A stretch of DNA of 64,000 nucleotides, from assembly GCA_944387885.1 (NCBI GenBank), contig CALXGR010000004.1, positions 1 to 64,000 on the forward strand, in the 5' to 3' direction. The stretch comes from an uncultured Clostridia bacterium. GTDB taxonomy: Bacteria; Bacillota; Clostridia; Oscillospirales; Ruminococcaceae. The position numbers and the translations under genes are program-made. Under the pieces are notes generated by a model that saw only the letters and a list, made by a program, of their open reading frames with translations, had not been told where the DNA came from and made no database searches. This document shows, in pieces, positions 41,404 to 50,461 of the stretch. How positions within the stretch are numbered: the stretch's first letter is position 1; each line of letters begins with the position of its first letter.

Positions 41404-42267
41404 TCAGGCCTTATTGGCGCTGCCGAACAGCTCGATCTTCTCCCGAACGGTAGCCTTGATAGCCTCGGCACCGGGGGCCAGGAGCTTACGGGGGTCAAAG
41501 CCCTTGCCCTGCAGGTCCTTGCCGGCTTCCACATACTCACGGGTAGCAGCAGCAAAGGCGAGCTGGCACTCGGTGTTCACATTGATCTTGGAAACACCCA
41601 GGCTGATGGCCTTCTTGATCATGTCGGCAGGGATGCCGGTGCCGCCATGGAGAACCAGGGGGATGTTATCGGTGGCCTGATGGATCTTGTCCAGAGCCTC
41701 GAAGTCCAGACCCTTCCAGTTCTCGGGGTACTTGCCGTGGATGTTGCCGATACCGGCAGCCAGGAAGTCAATGCCCAGAGCGGAGATCTTGGCGCACTCA
41801 GCGGGATCGGCAACTTCGCCGGCACCGATAACGCCGTCCTCTTCGCCGCCGATGGAACCAACCTCAGCCTCGATGGAAACGCCCATGTCATGAGCCATCT
41901 TGACCAGCTCGCTGGTCTTGGCAATGTTCTCCTCGAGATCGTAGTGGCTGCCGTCAAACATAATGCTGGTGAAGCCGGCTTCCAGGCAGGCCTTGGCGCC
42001 TTCGTAGGAGCCGTGGTCCAGGTGCAGAGCTACGGGAACGGTGATTCCCAGGCTCTCGTCCATGGCCTTGACCATGGCAGCTACGGTCTTGTAACCGGTC
42101 ATATACTTACCGGCGCCCTCGGATACGCCCAGAATCACGGGGCTGTTCATCTCCTGAGCGGTGAGCAGAATGGATTTGGTCCATTCCAGGTTGTTGATGT
42201 TGAACTGACCCACGGCATAGTGACCGTCACGGGCCTTCAAAAGCATTTCCGCTGCATTTACCAGCAT
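41404..42267 (-). CDS. fba: Class II fructose-bisphosphate aldolase
   Basis: This zinc-dependent aldolase of glycolysis/gluconeogenesis has 287 residues. Metal and active-site segments are HLDHGSYEGAK (catalytic Asp, first His), the EAEVGSIGGEEDG motif, IGNIHGKYP (His), and VLHGGTGIP (His) with INVNTE. ATG 42267 is preferred over 42273 because GGGAGG lies 8 bases before it. Codon use is strongly biased, as in highly expressed genes. It is monocistronic with a promoter at 42326-42355 and a strong terminator. A tagatose-bisphosphate aldolase is possible but less likely. Confidence 0.92.
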   Translation of the reverse strand: MLVNAAEMLLKARDGHYAVGQFNINNLEWTKSILLTAQEMNSPVILGVSEGAGKYMTGYKTVAAMVKAMDESLGITVPVALHLDHGSYEGAKACLEAGFTSIMFDGSHYDLEENIAKTSELVKMAHDMGVSIEAEVGSIGGEEDGVIGAGEVADPAECAKISALGIDFLAAGIGNIHGKYPENWKGLDFEALDKIHQATDNIPLVLHGGTGIPADMIKKAISLGVSKINVNTECQLAFAAATREYVEAGKDLQGKGFDPRKLLAPGAEAIKATVREKIELFGSANKA

Positions 42268-42325
42268 ATACATTACCTCCCAAAATTTGCGTTCGAGGGA
42301 CAGAAACCCGCCCTCATACAGCTTT

Positions 42326-42355
42326 ATTATACACCAACCCCCAAAACAAAAGCAA
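42326..42355 (-). promoter_or_regulatory. Promoter of fba
   Basis: On the minus strand TTGCTT (42355-42350), 18 bases, TATAAT (42331-42326), 58 bases before the fba start. Confidence 0.6.
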
Positions 42356-42453
42356 CGGGTTGTCCATAAAAAATAATGCTTTGGAGGAAATAAAACTCAA
42401 CAAGTCAACAATGGGTAGAATTTTGCGGAATGAAATCGGCTCCGGAAGGTCAA

Positions 42454-42516
42454 ATTGTGGAAAACTCACCCTTTGAGGAAGAGGTTTTTCACATTTTCCA
42501 CCGACTTTTCCACAAT
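42454..42516. repeat. Inverted repeat with DnaA-box-like ends
   Basis: ATTGTGGAAAA (42454-42464) is inverted as TTTTCCACAAT (42506-42516), with a third related TTTTCCACC at 42494-42502. Each perfect copy contains TTTTCCACA, one base from the DnaA box TTATCCACA. It lies in the 384-bp divergent region between fba and rlmB, which has no gene. An extended -10 (TGT-TATACT) for rlmB lies near 42590. Confidence 0.5.
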
Positions 42517-42657
42517 CGGAAATCCGGGCGTGCCATTTTACGGGGTGTAAAACCCATTTTCCAAAAAGGACTGGAAAAACACGGGGGATGGTGTTATACT
42601 TGTATTTGTTTATAAAAAGTAAAAATGGCGTAGAAGCCCAAAATTCCGGAGGTATCC

Positions 42658-43419
42658 ATGCACCAGAATCCTGAATCGAAAACCGAAAATTTGGTTTACG
42701 GGAAAAATCCCGTGGCAGAACTGCTGAAAAGCGGCGGGGTGGACACCCTTCTGCTGGCAGACAGCATGGCACCTCAACAGGCAGGATACTACCAGGCACT
42801 GGCCAAGAAGGCCGGGGCTGTGGTCAAGCGGGTGCCTGCTAATAAGCTCAAGCTTATGACCGGCACCGACAGCCACCAGGGGGTGGCCGCCTGGGCCAGC
42901 GTGGTGGAATATGTGGGCCTGGACCAGCTGTTGGAGAAAGCCCGCCAGGAGGGACAGCCTCCCTTCCTGGTCCTCTGCGACGGAGTGGAGGACCCCCATA
43001 ACCTGGGCGCCATTATCCGGAGTGCCCTGCTCTGCGGAGCCCATGGCGTGGTCATCCCCAAACGGGGCGGCGCCGCCATCACCCCCATTGTCATGAAGAG
43101 CAGCGCCGGAGCCGCCGCCACCCTGCCGGTGGCCCGGGTCGCCAACATCGGGGAAGCCATCCGGAAACTGAAAGAGGAAAACGTATTTGTTTACTGCGCT
43201 GATATGGATGGCGTGTCTTTGCGGAAGAATAATCTTACAGGCCCCATCGCTCTGGTCATGGGCGGGGAGGGCAGCGGCGTCAGCCCCCTGGTGAAGAAAC
43301 TCTGTGACGGTGTGGTAGCCCTGGATATGGCTGCCGGCGTAGGCGGAGTGGACAGCTTCAATGTGTCGGTAGCCGCCGGAGTCATCATGTACGAGATCAT
43401 GTCCCAGCGTAAGGGATAA
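42658..43419 (+). CDS. rlmB: 23S rRNA (guanosine-2'-O-)-methyltransferase RlmB
   Basis: This SpoU/TrmH-family 2'-O-methyltransferase has 253 residues: an N-terminal substrate-binding domain (about 10-80; VYGKNPVAELLKSG) and the SPOUT knot with NLGAIIRSALLCGAHGVVIPKRGGA, VMGGEGSGVSPLV and VSVAAGVIMYEIM. RlmB modifies G2251 of 23S rRNA (E. coli numbering); TrmH-type tRNA specificity is less likely given the N-terminal domain. CGGAGG precedes the ATG. The next gene starts 10 bases after its stop. Confidence 0.9.
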   Translation: MHQNPESKTENLVYGKNPVAELLKSGGVDTLLLADSMAPQQAGYYQALAKKAGAVVKRVPANKLKLMTGTDSHQGVAAWASVVEYVGLDQLLEKARQEGQPPFLVLCDGVEDPHNLGAIIRSALLCGAHGVVIPKRGGAAITPIVMKSSAGAAATLPVARVANIGEAIRKLKEENVFVYCADMDGVSLRKNNLTGPIALVMGGEGSGVSPLVKKLCDGVVALDMAAGVGGVDSFNVSVAAGVIMYEIMSQRKG

Positions 43420-43429
43420 GGAGAAGGAA

Positions 43430-46400
43430 ATGGGAAGACAAAAGTCTCAGGCATCCGTGGATGAAATTCTTCAGGATGTGCGAAACAGGGCCAAGGAGGA
43501 GCATGCCCGCACCGCCCGGCAGGACGATGAGGTAGATGCGATCCTGGCCAGCCTGGGGATGGGCAAGTCCCTTCCCCCCCGGCGGAGGAGCCGCTCGCTG
43601 GAACAGCCGTCCCAGCCCGCAGCCCAGCCTGCCCCCGGTGCAGGGCAGCAGCCGGAGGTGAAGGCCAGTCAGCCCTCCCGCCAGACAGGGGGGACCCGGC
43701 CTCAGGGACAGCCTGCTCCCAGAGCAGCCCAGCCCCAGCCCAGGCAGGCCCAGCCTGCCCCCAAGGCTCAGCCGGTGAAGGAGCAGGTCCGCCCTGCCCC
43801 TCCGACCCAGCTGCCCTCTCAGCCGGTGAAGGCCAAGGCCGAACTGCCTTCCCAGCCGGTACAGCCCAAAACCCAGCTGCCCACCCAGCCGGTCCAGCAG
43901 CCTGCAGCCCAGCCCGCTCAGCCGGTGATCGAGGACGCAGTCCACGGCTTTTTCAACAGCGCCAAGGACAACGGCCTTCTGGAAGACCCCAGCGAGCTGC
44001 TCAAGAAAGAGGAGCGGTTCCGGAGCGTTTTCAGCAAGAGCGTTTCGGTGATTCCCGGAGAGAAGAATCACGCTTTTGAGGATACCGGGGACTGGACCAC
44101 CGATTTTGAACAGGTGGAAAAGAAAAAGCGCTGGAGTTTTTTCGGAAAGAAGAAAGACAAGGCCAAGGCTCAGCCTGCGCCGGAACCCCAGGAGGAACCG
44201 GCGGTGGAGGAGGAGCCTCTGGAAATCGAGCCTTACCAGTTCGGCGCTGCGGAAGAGCCCCAGGTCATAGAAAACCTGCCCGGCCAACAGTATTACAACG
44301 CCACCACCAGCATTCCCAAGGTGACAGCCACCCAGCAGAAAAAAGCATGGAGCGAGGAAATCGACCTGCCCAGTGCCAGGGATGCCAGCTATACCTCTGC
44401 CTGGGCCCGGGCAGAAACCCGCCGGGAGGGCAGTTTCCAGTTCGGGAAGGTGGATGCAGGCCAGCTGAAAAAGCTCCTGTTCTCCACCGGAGAACAGCCT
44501 GCCCCCAAGAAGGTCCCCACCGGAAAGATCCAGTTTGGGGGAGCCCAGGAACCGGTGCAGCAGCCCGCTGCTCCTGCTCCCGCTCCCGCTCCCGCACCTG
44601 TCCCTGAGCAGCACACTCCCACCGGGGAGATGAATTTCTTCCCGGAGCAGGAACCCCAGGAGGAGCGGATCCCCACCGGCCAGATGGACCTGAGTGAGGC
44701 GCTCTTCGCTCAGGAGGCTCCCCAGGAGCAGGCTGCTCCTGCCCAGGACCAGCGGATTCCCACCGGACAGATTCAGCTTACCCCCGAGGAAGGAGCAGAG
44801 GCCGCTCAGCCCCTCCAGATGACGGCGGAACAGCAGTTTGTCAACACAGTGGCGGAAAATATCATCAGTGACAGCATGCTCCTGGACCAGGTTCCTCTGG
44901 ATGAGGAGGACCAGGAGGAAGAAACCGGGACCAAAACCGGCAGAAAGGGCCTGGCCCGGCTGCTGGGAGTACCCCAGGACGAGGAGGAGAACCAGTCTCC
45001 CTTTGAGGAGGTGGAGGACACCTTTAAGCCGGACGAGCTGGTGGACGACTACAACAAGCCGGAGGATGCTCCCGGCGTGGCCGCCGACCTGGCAGATATG
45101 GCTTTCCACCTGAAAATTCGGACGGTGGTCACCGGCGCCCTCTCTCTCATCCTGCTTTATCTGGCCCTTGCAGCGGAGGGATTCCTCCCCGCCATCTCGG
45201 CAGTGGACCCTGCCTATGCACCCCAGCCTTACCTGGCGGCCAACCTGATTCTCCTGGCCGTGGGCGCCGTTATAAGCCAGTCCACCCTTCTGGGCGGATT
45301 CCAGGGGCTTTTCGGCCAGCCTAACCCGGACAGCATCCCGGCACTGGCTACCCTGGCCAGCGCCCTTCAGCTAGTCCTCTTCCTGGTAATGGACGGCTGG
45401 TACAAGCCGGGAGAAATGTCGGTCTATGCCCCTGTGGCTTTGTTGCTTCTCTGCTTCAACAGCCTAGGCAAGAGCCTGTTCAGCCGGGTGGCCCGGGATA
45501 ACTTTGAGCTGGTGAGCAACGGAGTGGACCACGCCGCCGCTTACCGGCTGCGGGATAACCAGCTGGTCCGGGAACTGGCAAAGGGACTGGACCTGGAAAA
45601 GCCTGACCTGCTTCTCAGCCGTCCCACCGTGCTGGTCCGGGGATTCCTCACCAACACTTTCAGCCAGCGCAAGAGCGACAGCGCCGCCAAGAAACTTTCC
45701 CTGGCCCTGCTGGGCACGGCCCTGGCCTGTGCCCTTATCAGCGGCCTGATTCAGAAGAACGGGGGACAGGCAGTCACCGCCTTTGCGGCAGTTTTCTGCC
45801 TGGGCGGACCTTTGGCCGGGACCCTGCTTTCCGCCATCCCTGAGGCACAGATGCAGAAGCACGCTTCCCGGGTGGGAGCAGTGGTGCCGGGTTGGAATTC
45901 CATCCGGCAGCTTTGCAGTGCCAACACCATCCAGGTGGCCACCGGGGACCTTTTCCCCAGCGGCAGCATCAAGCTCCACGGAATCAAGACCTTTGAGAAG
46001 GAACGGATCGACCTGGCCATCGTCTATGCGGCCAGCATCCTGGTGGAAGGGTGCGATACCCTGCGGAATGTGTTCCTGGGAATCCTCCAGAATGACCGGC
46101 GGCTGCTGCTGCCGGTGGAGAATCTGACCGCCGAGATCGGGGCCGGATTCCTGGGCTGGATCCAGAATAACCGGGTCATTGTGGGCAACCGGTATATGAT
46201 GGAAAAATATCAGATCCCGCTGCCTGACCTGGAATTTGAAAAGCATTACACCGCCAACGGCCGCCGGCCCATCTATCTGTCTGTGTCCGGCAAGCTGTTC
46301 GGAATGTTCCTGGTCAGCTACGAAGCCAACCCGGAAGCCTACGACGCACTCACCAGCCTGAATGCAGGCGGAGTGAATTTCCTGGTCACCGGCACCGACT

Positions 46401-46771
46401 TCCTGGTGGATGCCGCCCTGGTGGAGGACACCTACGGCCTTATCCCCGGAACCGTCAAGCTGCTGGACGCGGAGGAAAGCGACCTGCTGGCCCCCAACAT
46501 TGCCTGGCTCAGCGAGAGCGAAGGCTGCATGATCCACATGAGCAGCTTTGCCAGCTATGCCGGCGGTATGCTGGCTGCCTGGGGTGCTGCCCGGGGAGAG
46601 AAAGCCGCCGCCCTGGCCATGGAGATTTCCGTTCTCATCAGCTGTGTGCTCAGCATAGCATTCTGCTGCCTGGGCAGCTTTACCGGGCTGAGCCTTCTCC
46701 AGCTGCTCCTCTATCAGGCGGCCTGGACCGGGATTACCCTGGCTTTGCCCCTGATTCAAAAATATCGCTAA
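43430..46771 (+). CDS. Degenerate P1B-type ATPase with long disordered N-terminus and PTG repeats
   Basis: This 1113-residue protein has two parts. Residues 1-555 are low complexity (Pro/Gln/Ala/Glu-rich) and contain four copies of a short motif P-T-G-[KEQ]-[IM] at 363, 397, 415 and 444. From about 560, membrane helices and a P-type ATPase-like body follow: a region aligned with the CPC helix reads CLGGPLAG, the place of the phosphorylated DKTGT reads V836-A-T-G-D840, and the N-domain G-N motif survives as IVGNRYMMEK. The hinge reads LVTGTDF instead of LTGDN, and no GDGxND is seen. It therefore should not be phosphorylated and is probably not a pump. It is 10 bases after rlmB. Confidence 0.7.
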   Translation: MGRQKSQASVDEILQDVRNRAKEEHARTARQDDEVDAILASLGMGKSLPPRRRSRSLEQPSQPAAQPAPGAGQQPEVKASQPSRQTGGTRPQGQPAPRAAQPQPRQAQPAPKAQPVKEQVRPAPPTQLPSQPVKAKAELPSQPVQPKTQLPTQPVQQPAAQPAQPVIEDAVHGFFNSAKDNGLLEDPSELLKKEERFRSVFSKSVSVIPGEKNHAFEDTGDWTTDFEQVEKKKRWSFFGKKKDKAKAQPAPEPQEEPAVEEEPLEIEPYQFGAAEEPQVIENLPGQQYYNATTSIPKVTATQQKKAWSEEIDLPSARDASYTSAWARAETRREGSFQFGKVDAGQLKKLLFSTGEQPAPKKVPTGKIQFGGAQEPVQQPAAPAPAPAPAPVPEQHTPTGEMNFFPEQEPQEERIPTGQMDLSEALFAQEAPQEQAAPAQDQRIPTGQIQLTPEEGAEAAQPLQMTAEQQFVNTVAENIISDSMLLDQVPLDEEDQEEETGTKTGRKGLARLLGVPQDEEENQSPFEEVEDTFKPDELVDDYNKPEDAPGVAADLADMAFHLKIRTVVTGALSLILLYLALAAEGFLPAISAVDPAYAPQPYLAANLILLAVGAVISQSTLLGGFQGLFGQPNPDSIPALATLASALQLVLFLVMDGWYKPGEMSVYAPVALLLLCFNSLGKSLFSRVARDNFELVSNGVDHAAAYRLRDNQLVRELAKGLDLEKPDLLLSRPTVLVRGFLTNTFSQRKSDSAAKKLSLALLGTALACALISGLIQKNGGQAVTAFAAVFCLGGPLAGTLLSAIPEAQMQKHASRVGAVVPGWNSIRQLCSANTIQVATGDLFPSGSIKLHGIKTFEKERIDLAIVYAASILVEGCDTLRNVFLGILQNDRRLLLPVENLTAEIGAGFLGWIQNNRVIVGNRYMMEKYQIPLPDLEFEKHYTANGRRPIYLSVSGKLFGMFLVSYEANPEAYDALTSLNAGGVNFLVTGTDFLVDAALVEDTYGLIPGTVKLLDAEESDLLAPNIAWLSESEGCMIHMSSFASYAGGMLAAWGAARGEKAAALAMEISVLISCVLSIAFCCLGSFTGLSLLQLLLYQAAWTGITLALPLIQKYR

Positions 46772-46779
46772 ACCACACC

Positions 46780-46814
46780 AAAGGCGGCCTGCCCCAAGGA
46801 CAGACCGCCTTTTA
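46780..46814 (+). terminator. Terminator of the rlmB unit
   Basis: AAAGGCGG and CCGCCTTT pair, with inner CCTG/CAG, followed by a short T tract. Confidence 0.7.
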
Positions 46815-46859
46815 CAAGTTCACCCAAAATTTTATTACGAATAAGGAAAAAGCAAAACA

Positions 46860-47738
46860 ATGACTGAATGGATGGAACTTTTGCAGGAGGTATTTCTGGA
46901 AGCCTGGGGGGACAGCATTAAAATGCTGCCTTTCCTCTTCGGGGCTTACCTTCTTATCGAATATATTGAGCGCCACCAGAGCAGCCGGATCGAGGCAGCC
47001 CTGGCCGGCGGCGGACGGTGGGGATTCTTCCCCGGCGCAGTCCTGGGCTGTGTGCCCCAGTGCGGATTCAGCGCTGTGGCCGCCAACTTCTACGGCAGCC
47101 GGGTCATCACCCTGGGAACCCTGGTGGCGGTCTTTATCGCCACCAGCGACGAGGCGATCCCCCTCCTTTTCAGCATGCCCGATCAGTGGCCCACCCTGGG
47201 GCTGCTTCTGGCAGTGAAGGTGGGATACGCTCTTCTGGCCGGTATTATGCTGGACTTTGTTCTGGTCAAGCTGATACCCAAAGGACTGCGGGGCGGCTAC
47301 AGCGGCCATATCCAGGATGTGGACTGCCATGAGGAACACGAGGAAAGCGGCAGTATCTGGCTGGCTGCCCTCCGCCATACCCTGGAAATCTTCATCTATA
47401 TCCTGATTTTCAGCCTGGTCATCGATCTGGTGGTGGAAGGGGTAGGTCCCGAGCGGTTTGCTGCATTCCTCACCAGCCTGGGCATGGCACAGCCTTTGCT
47501 GGCTTCCCTGGTAGGCCTGCTTCCCAACTGTGCCGCCAGCGTTCTTCTCACCGAGCTGTATCTTTCCGGAAGCATCCAGTTCTCCAGCGTGATCGCAGGT
47601 CTCTGCAGCGGCGCCGGTGTGGGTCTGGCAGTGCTGTTCCGGGCAAACCCCAGCCTGAAGCAGAACCTTTTCATCACCGGACTGCTCTGGGCCCTGGGCG
47701 CTTTTGCAGGGGTCCTGGCCATGATGGCCGGACTGTAA
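46860..47738 (+). CDS. Putative heavy-metal/manganese exporter (ArsP_2-like 10-TM family)
   Basis: This 292-residue polytopic protein has about eight to ten hydrophobic segments and an internal two-fold symmetry: GCVPQCGFSAVAANFYGSRV in the first half and GLLPNCAASVLLTELYLSGS in the second. The paired P-x-C motifs are typical of the putative heavy-metal exporter family (related to ArsP/permease proteins). A His/Glu-rich loop (DVDCHEEHEES) lies between the halves and could bind metal. No riboswitch is visible upstream. Transport of Mn, As or other ions is not decided by the sequence. A HAD phosphatase gene follows 13 bases later. Confidence 0.75.
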   Translation: MTEWMELLQEVFLEAWGDSIKMLPFLFGAYLLIEYIERHQSSRIEAALAGGGRWGFFPGAVLGCVPQCGFSAVAANFYGSRVITLGTLVAVFIATSDEAIPLLFSMPDQWPTLGLLLAVKVGYALLAGIMLDFVLVKLIPKGLRGGYSGHIQDVDCHEEHEESGSIWLAALRHTLEIFIYILIFSLVIDLVVEGVGPERFAAFLTSLGMAQPLLASLVGLLPNCAASVLLTELYLSGSIQFSSVIAGLCSGAGVGLAVLFRANPSLKQNLFITGLLWALGAFAGVLAMMAGL

Positions 47739-47751
47739 GGGGAAGAATGCC

Positions 47752-48561
47752 ATGGAATACAAGATTGCAGCCTTCGATTTCGACGGTACCCTTCGGGCTG
47801 GCAGTCAGCCCCAAATCAATCCCTATGTTGTCAAAACCCTGAAACAGCTCCAGAAAGCGGGGATTCCGGTGGTGGTAGCCACCGGCAGAAGCTTCGGTGG
47901 TCTTTCTCCCAAACTGCTGGGGGGATTTCGCCCTGATTACTATGTCTGCGCCAACGGAAGCCAGGTGCTGGACAGCAAGGGCAGCCCGCTCTATACCCGC
48001 CAGATGACCCCGGAGGAAATGTATGCCCTGGTGGATTTCTCGGAGGATTATGAGCTTCCCCTGGGATTCACCTTTACGGATGCCTACTATATTTATGTGG
48101 GCTACGAGACCATGCGGGACTTTTACAGCAACGTTACCGGCAGCGGGGACCTCTGCCGGGACGGGGAGGACATGGACCATCATCTGGTGGAAATGCCCTA
48201 TGGCGCCTTTACCCTGATGCCGGTAGAATACTCCCGGCGGTTCGTGGAAAAATATCCCCACCTGGACCTGCAGTTCTTCTATTACTCGGACCTGGCCGCA
48301 GACATCGTTCATAAGGATACCAACAAGGCCAAAGGGCTGGAATTCCTGCTGAACCGGCTGGGGCTGGACCCCAGCCAGCTGGTGGCAGTGGGGGACAGCA
48401 ACAACGACCTGGAAATGCTCCGGTATGCGGGGCTGGGGGTGGCCATGGGGAACGCAGATCCTTCTGTCAAGGAAGTTGCGGACAGGGTTTGTCCCTCCGA
48501 CGAGGAAAACGGGGCGGCAGCCCTCTGCCGGCAGGTTTTCCCCCAAGTATTTGAATCTTGA
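47752..48561 (+). CDS. Cof-type HAD phosphatase
   Basis: This 269-residue HAD-superfamily phosphatase of the Cof/YidA (IIB) group has motif I FDFDGTL with the nucleophile Asp, motif II VVATGRSF, motif III Lys in NKAKGLEFLL, and motif IV VGDSNNDLEML. A C2-type cap lies between about 85 and 190. Substrates of this group are sugar phosphates, FMN or pyridoxal phosphate; none is indicated here. It is likely co-transcribed with the exporter gene. Confidence 0.87.
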   Translation: MEYKIAAFDFDGTLRAGSQPQINPYVVKTLKQLQKAGIPVVVATGRSFGGLSPKLLGGFRPDYYVCANGSQVLDSKGSPLYTRQMTPEEMYALVDFSEDYELPLGFTFTDAYYIYVGYETMRDFYSNVTGSGDLCRDGEDMDHHLVEMPYGAFTLMPVEYSRRFVEKYPHLDLQFFYYSDLAADIVHKDTNKAKGLEFLLNRLGLDPSQLVAVGDSNNDLEMLRYAGLGVAMGNADPSVKEVADRVCPSDEENGAAALCRQVFPQVFES

Positions 48562-48630
48562 TTTTCAACTCTGAATCATGTAGTATGAGACTAAAAGGGA
48601 GAGATATTTTCCCTGCTGTTGAGGCTGGTT

Positions 48631-49275
48631 ATGAGTAAATTTCACGAGAAAAAAATAAAACCGGTGCTGCCCGTTTATCTGGCAGCTGCTGCCTGGCTGG
48701 TCTGCGGCCTGGTGCTTCCTCTTTACCGCCTTTGGGCGCTGGGCCTGACCGCACTGGTCAGCCTGGCTGTCTACCTGGTATCCGCCCGTCTTTGCCCTGA
48801 CCGGTACAGACTGGTGGAGGTGGGGTTCCAGACCGGTCTGGAGGATGTGGACCAGATGCTGGATGGAATCCAGAAGAATCTGGATGTTCTCCACAAACTG
48901 AACCAGGAGATTCCGGACCCGGAACTGAGCCGGTACATGGACCGGATGGAGCAGGCGGGAAGAAATATCCTGAGCCATGTGGAGCAGCACCCCGACCAGG
49001 CTACCGCCATTCGCCGGTTTGCCAACCATTACCTGCCTGACAGTGTAAAGATCCTGTCTACCTACAGCGAGCTGGTACGCAGCGGCGTGAAGGGCGAAAA
49101 TGCAGACAGGATCAAGCAGGAGATCAATCAGAACGCTCAGACCATTGCCATGGCCTTTGAGAACCAGCTGGACGCCCTGTTTGCCGCCCGCAGTCTGGAT
49201 ATCAGTGCCGACCTTACGGTGCTGGATACCATGCTCAAGGCCCAGGGCCTGGCAGGAAAAGATATGGAAATCTGA
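48631..49275 (+). CDS. XpaC-family membrane protein
   Basis: This 214-residue protein has two N-terminal membrane helices (about 8-30 and 34-52) and a helical cytoplasmic domain resembling XpaC (5-bromo-4-chloroindolyl phosphate hydrolysis protein). XpaC genes commonly precede telA, as here. The biochemical role is unknown; the hydrolase name comes from an indirect phenotype. ATG 48631 with GAGG 6 bases upstream is preferred to the TTG at 48619. Confidence 0.8.
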   Translation: MSKFHEKKIKPVLPVYLAAAAWLVCGLVLPLYRLWALGLTALVSLAVYLVSARLCPDRYRLVEVGFQTGLEDVDQMLDGIQKNLDVLHKLNQEIPDPELSRYMDRMEQAGRNILSHVEQHPDQATAIRRFANHYLPDSVKILSTYSELVRSGVKGENADRIKQEINQNAQTIAMAFENQLDALFAARSLDISADLTVLDTMLKAQGLAGKDMEI

Positions 49276-49299
49276 ATTCTAATATAATGAAAGGATTTG

Positions 49300-50460
49300 A
49301 TGAAGATGAGCGATGAACTGAAGCTGACTTTGGAGGAAACCGCAGCCCCGACCCTGACTTTGGAGACTCCCTCTCTCACTCTGGAACCTGAGAAGGTGGA
49401 GGAAGAGAAGCCTGTGGAGCCCGCCACCGTGGAAGATACCCGCCTCACCGAGGAAGAGCGGAAGATGGTGGACGAGTTCGCCAAGAAAATCGACGTGACC
49501 AACAGCCAGATGGTGCTCCAGTACGGCGCCGCCAGCCAGAAAAAGCTGAGCGATTTCTCCGAGACCGCTCTGTCCAAGGTCCGGACCAAGGACCTGGGCG
49601 AGGTTGGGGGAATGATCACCGACCTGATTGCCGAGCTTCAGGGATTCAGCGCCATGGAGCAACCCAAGGGAATCATGGGCCTGTTCAAGAAGGCCGGCTA
49701 CAATATTGAACGGATGAAGACCCAGTACAAGGACGCCAGCCAGAACGTGGAGCGGATTCAGGGAATGCTGGAACAGCACCAGGTCACCCTGATGAAGGAC
49801 ATTGCCATGCTGGACCGGATGTACGAGCTGAACACCGTCTACTTCAAGGAACTGTCCATGTACATTCTGGCCGGTAAAAAGCGGCTGAAGGAAGTGCGGG
49901 AGAAGGACCTGGTGGATGCCGAGAACCGTGCCAAGCTCAGCGGCTTGCCCGAGGATGCCCAGGCTGCCCGGGACCTGGCCGACCGGTGCGACCGGTTTGA
50001 GAAGAAGCTGTATGACCTGGAGCTGACCCGGAACATTTCCATCCAAATGGGTCCCCAGATCCGGCTGATTCAGAACAACAACACCCTCATGGCAGAGAAG
50101 ATCCAGACCACCATCGTCAACACCATTCCCCTGTGGAAGAACCAGATGGTGCTGGCCTTGGGTCTGGCTCACAGCCAGCAGGCCATGGAGGCCGAGCGGT
50201 CTGTGACCAACATGACCAACGATCTGCTCAAGCAGAACGCTGCTGCTCTCAAGCAGGGCACCATCGACATTGCCCGTGAATCTGAGCGGGGTGTGGTGGA
50301 CATCGAGACTCTGCAGCAGACCAACAAGAACCTGATCGAAACTCTGGACGAACTGAACAAGATCCGTACCGAGGGCAAGGCCAAGCGGGCAGCCGCCGAG
50401 GCCGAGCTGGGCCGGATCGAAGGAGAGCTCCGCAACAAGCTCATGGAGATGAACCAGTAA
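49300..50460 (+). CDS. telA: TelA-family toxic anion resistance protein
   Basis: This 386-residue, highly helical cytosolic protein matches the TelA (toxic anion resistance) family: core KKIDVTNSQMVLQYGAASQKKLSDFSETALSKV, LMKDIAMLDRMYELNTVYFKELSMYILAGKKRL, and the end TNKNLIETLDELNKIRTEGKAKRAAAEAELGRIEGEL. The first 45 residues are acidic and Thr-rich. It is linked to tellurite and cell-envelope stress resistance in other bacteria, mechanism unknown. ATG 49300 was chosen (AAAGG upstream); 49306 is an alternative. Confidence 0.9.
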   Translation: MKMSDELKLTLEETAAPTLTLETPSLTLEPEKVEEEKPVEPATVEDTRLTEEERKMVDEFAKKIDVTNSQMVLQYGAASQKKLSDFSETALSKVRTKDLGEVGGMITDLIAELQGFSAMEQPKGIMGLFKKAGYNIERMKTQYKDASQNVERIQGMLEQHQVTLMKDIAMLDRMYELNTVYFKELSMYILAGKKRLKEVREKDLVDAENRAKLSGLPEDAQAARDLADRCDRFEKKLYDLELTRNISIQMGPQIRLIQNNNTLMAEKIQTTIVNTIPLWKNQMVLALGLAHSQQAMEAERSVTNMTNDLLKQNAAALKQGTIDIARESERGVVDIETLQQTNKNLIETLDELNKIRTEGKAKRAAAEAELGRIEGELRNKLMEMNQ

Positions 50461-50461
50461 G

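Noticed and set aside
46772..46859. Possible manganese riboswitch before the exporter gene
   Set aside because: The 45 bases between the terminator and the gene are too short and show no such fold.
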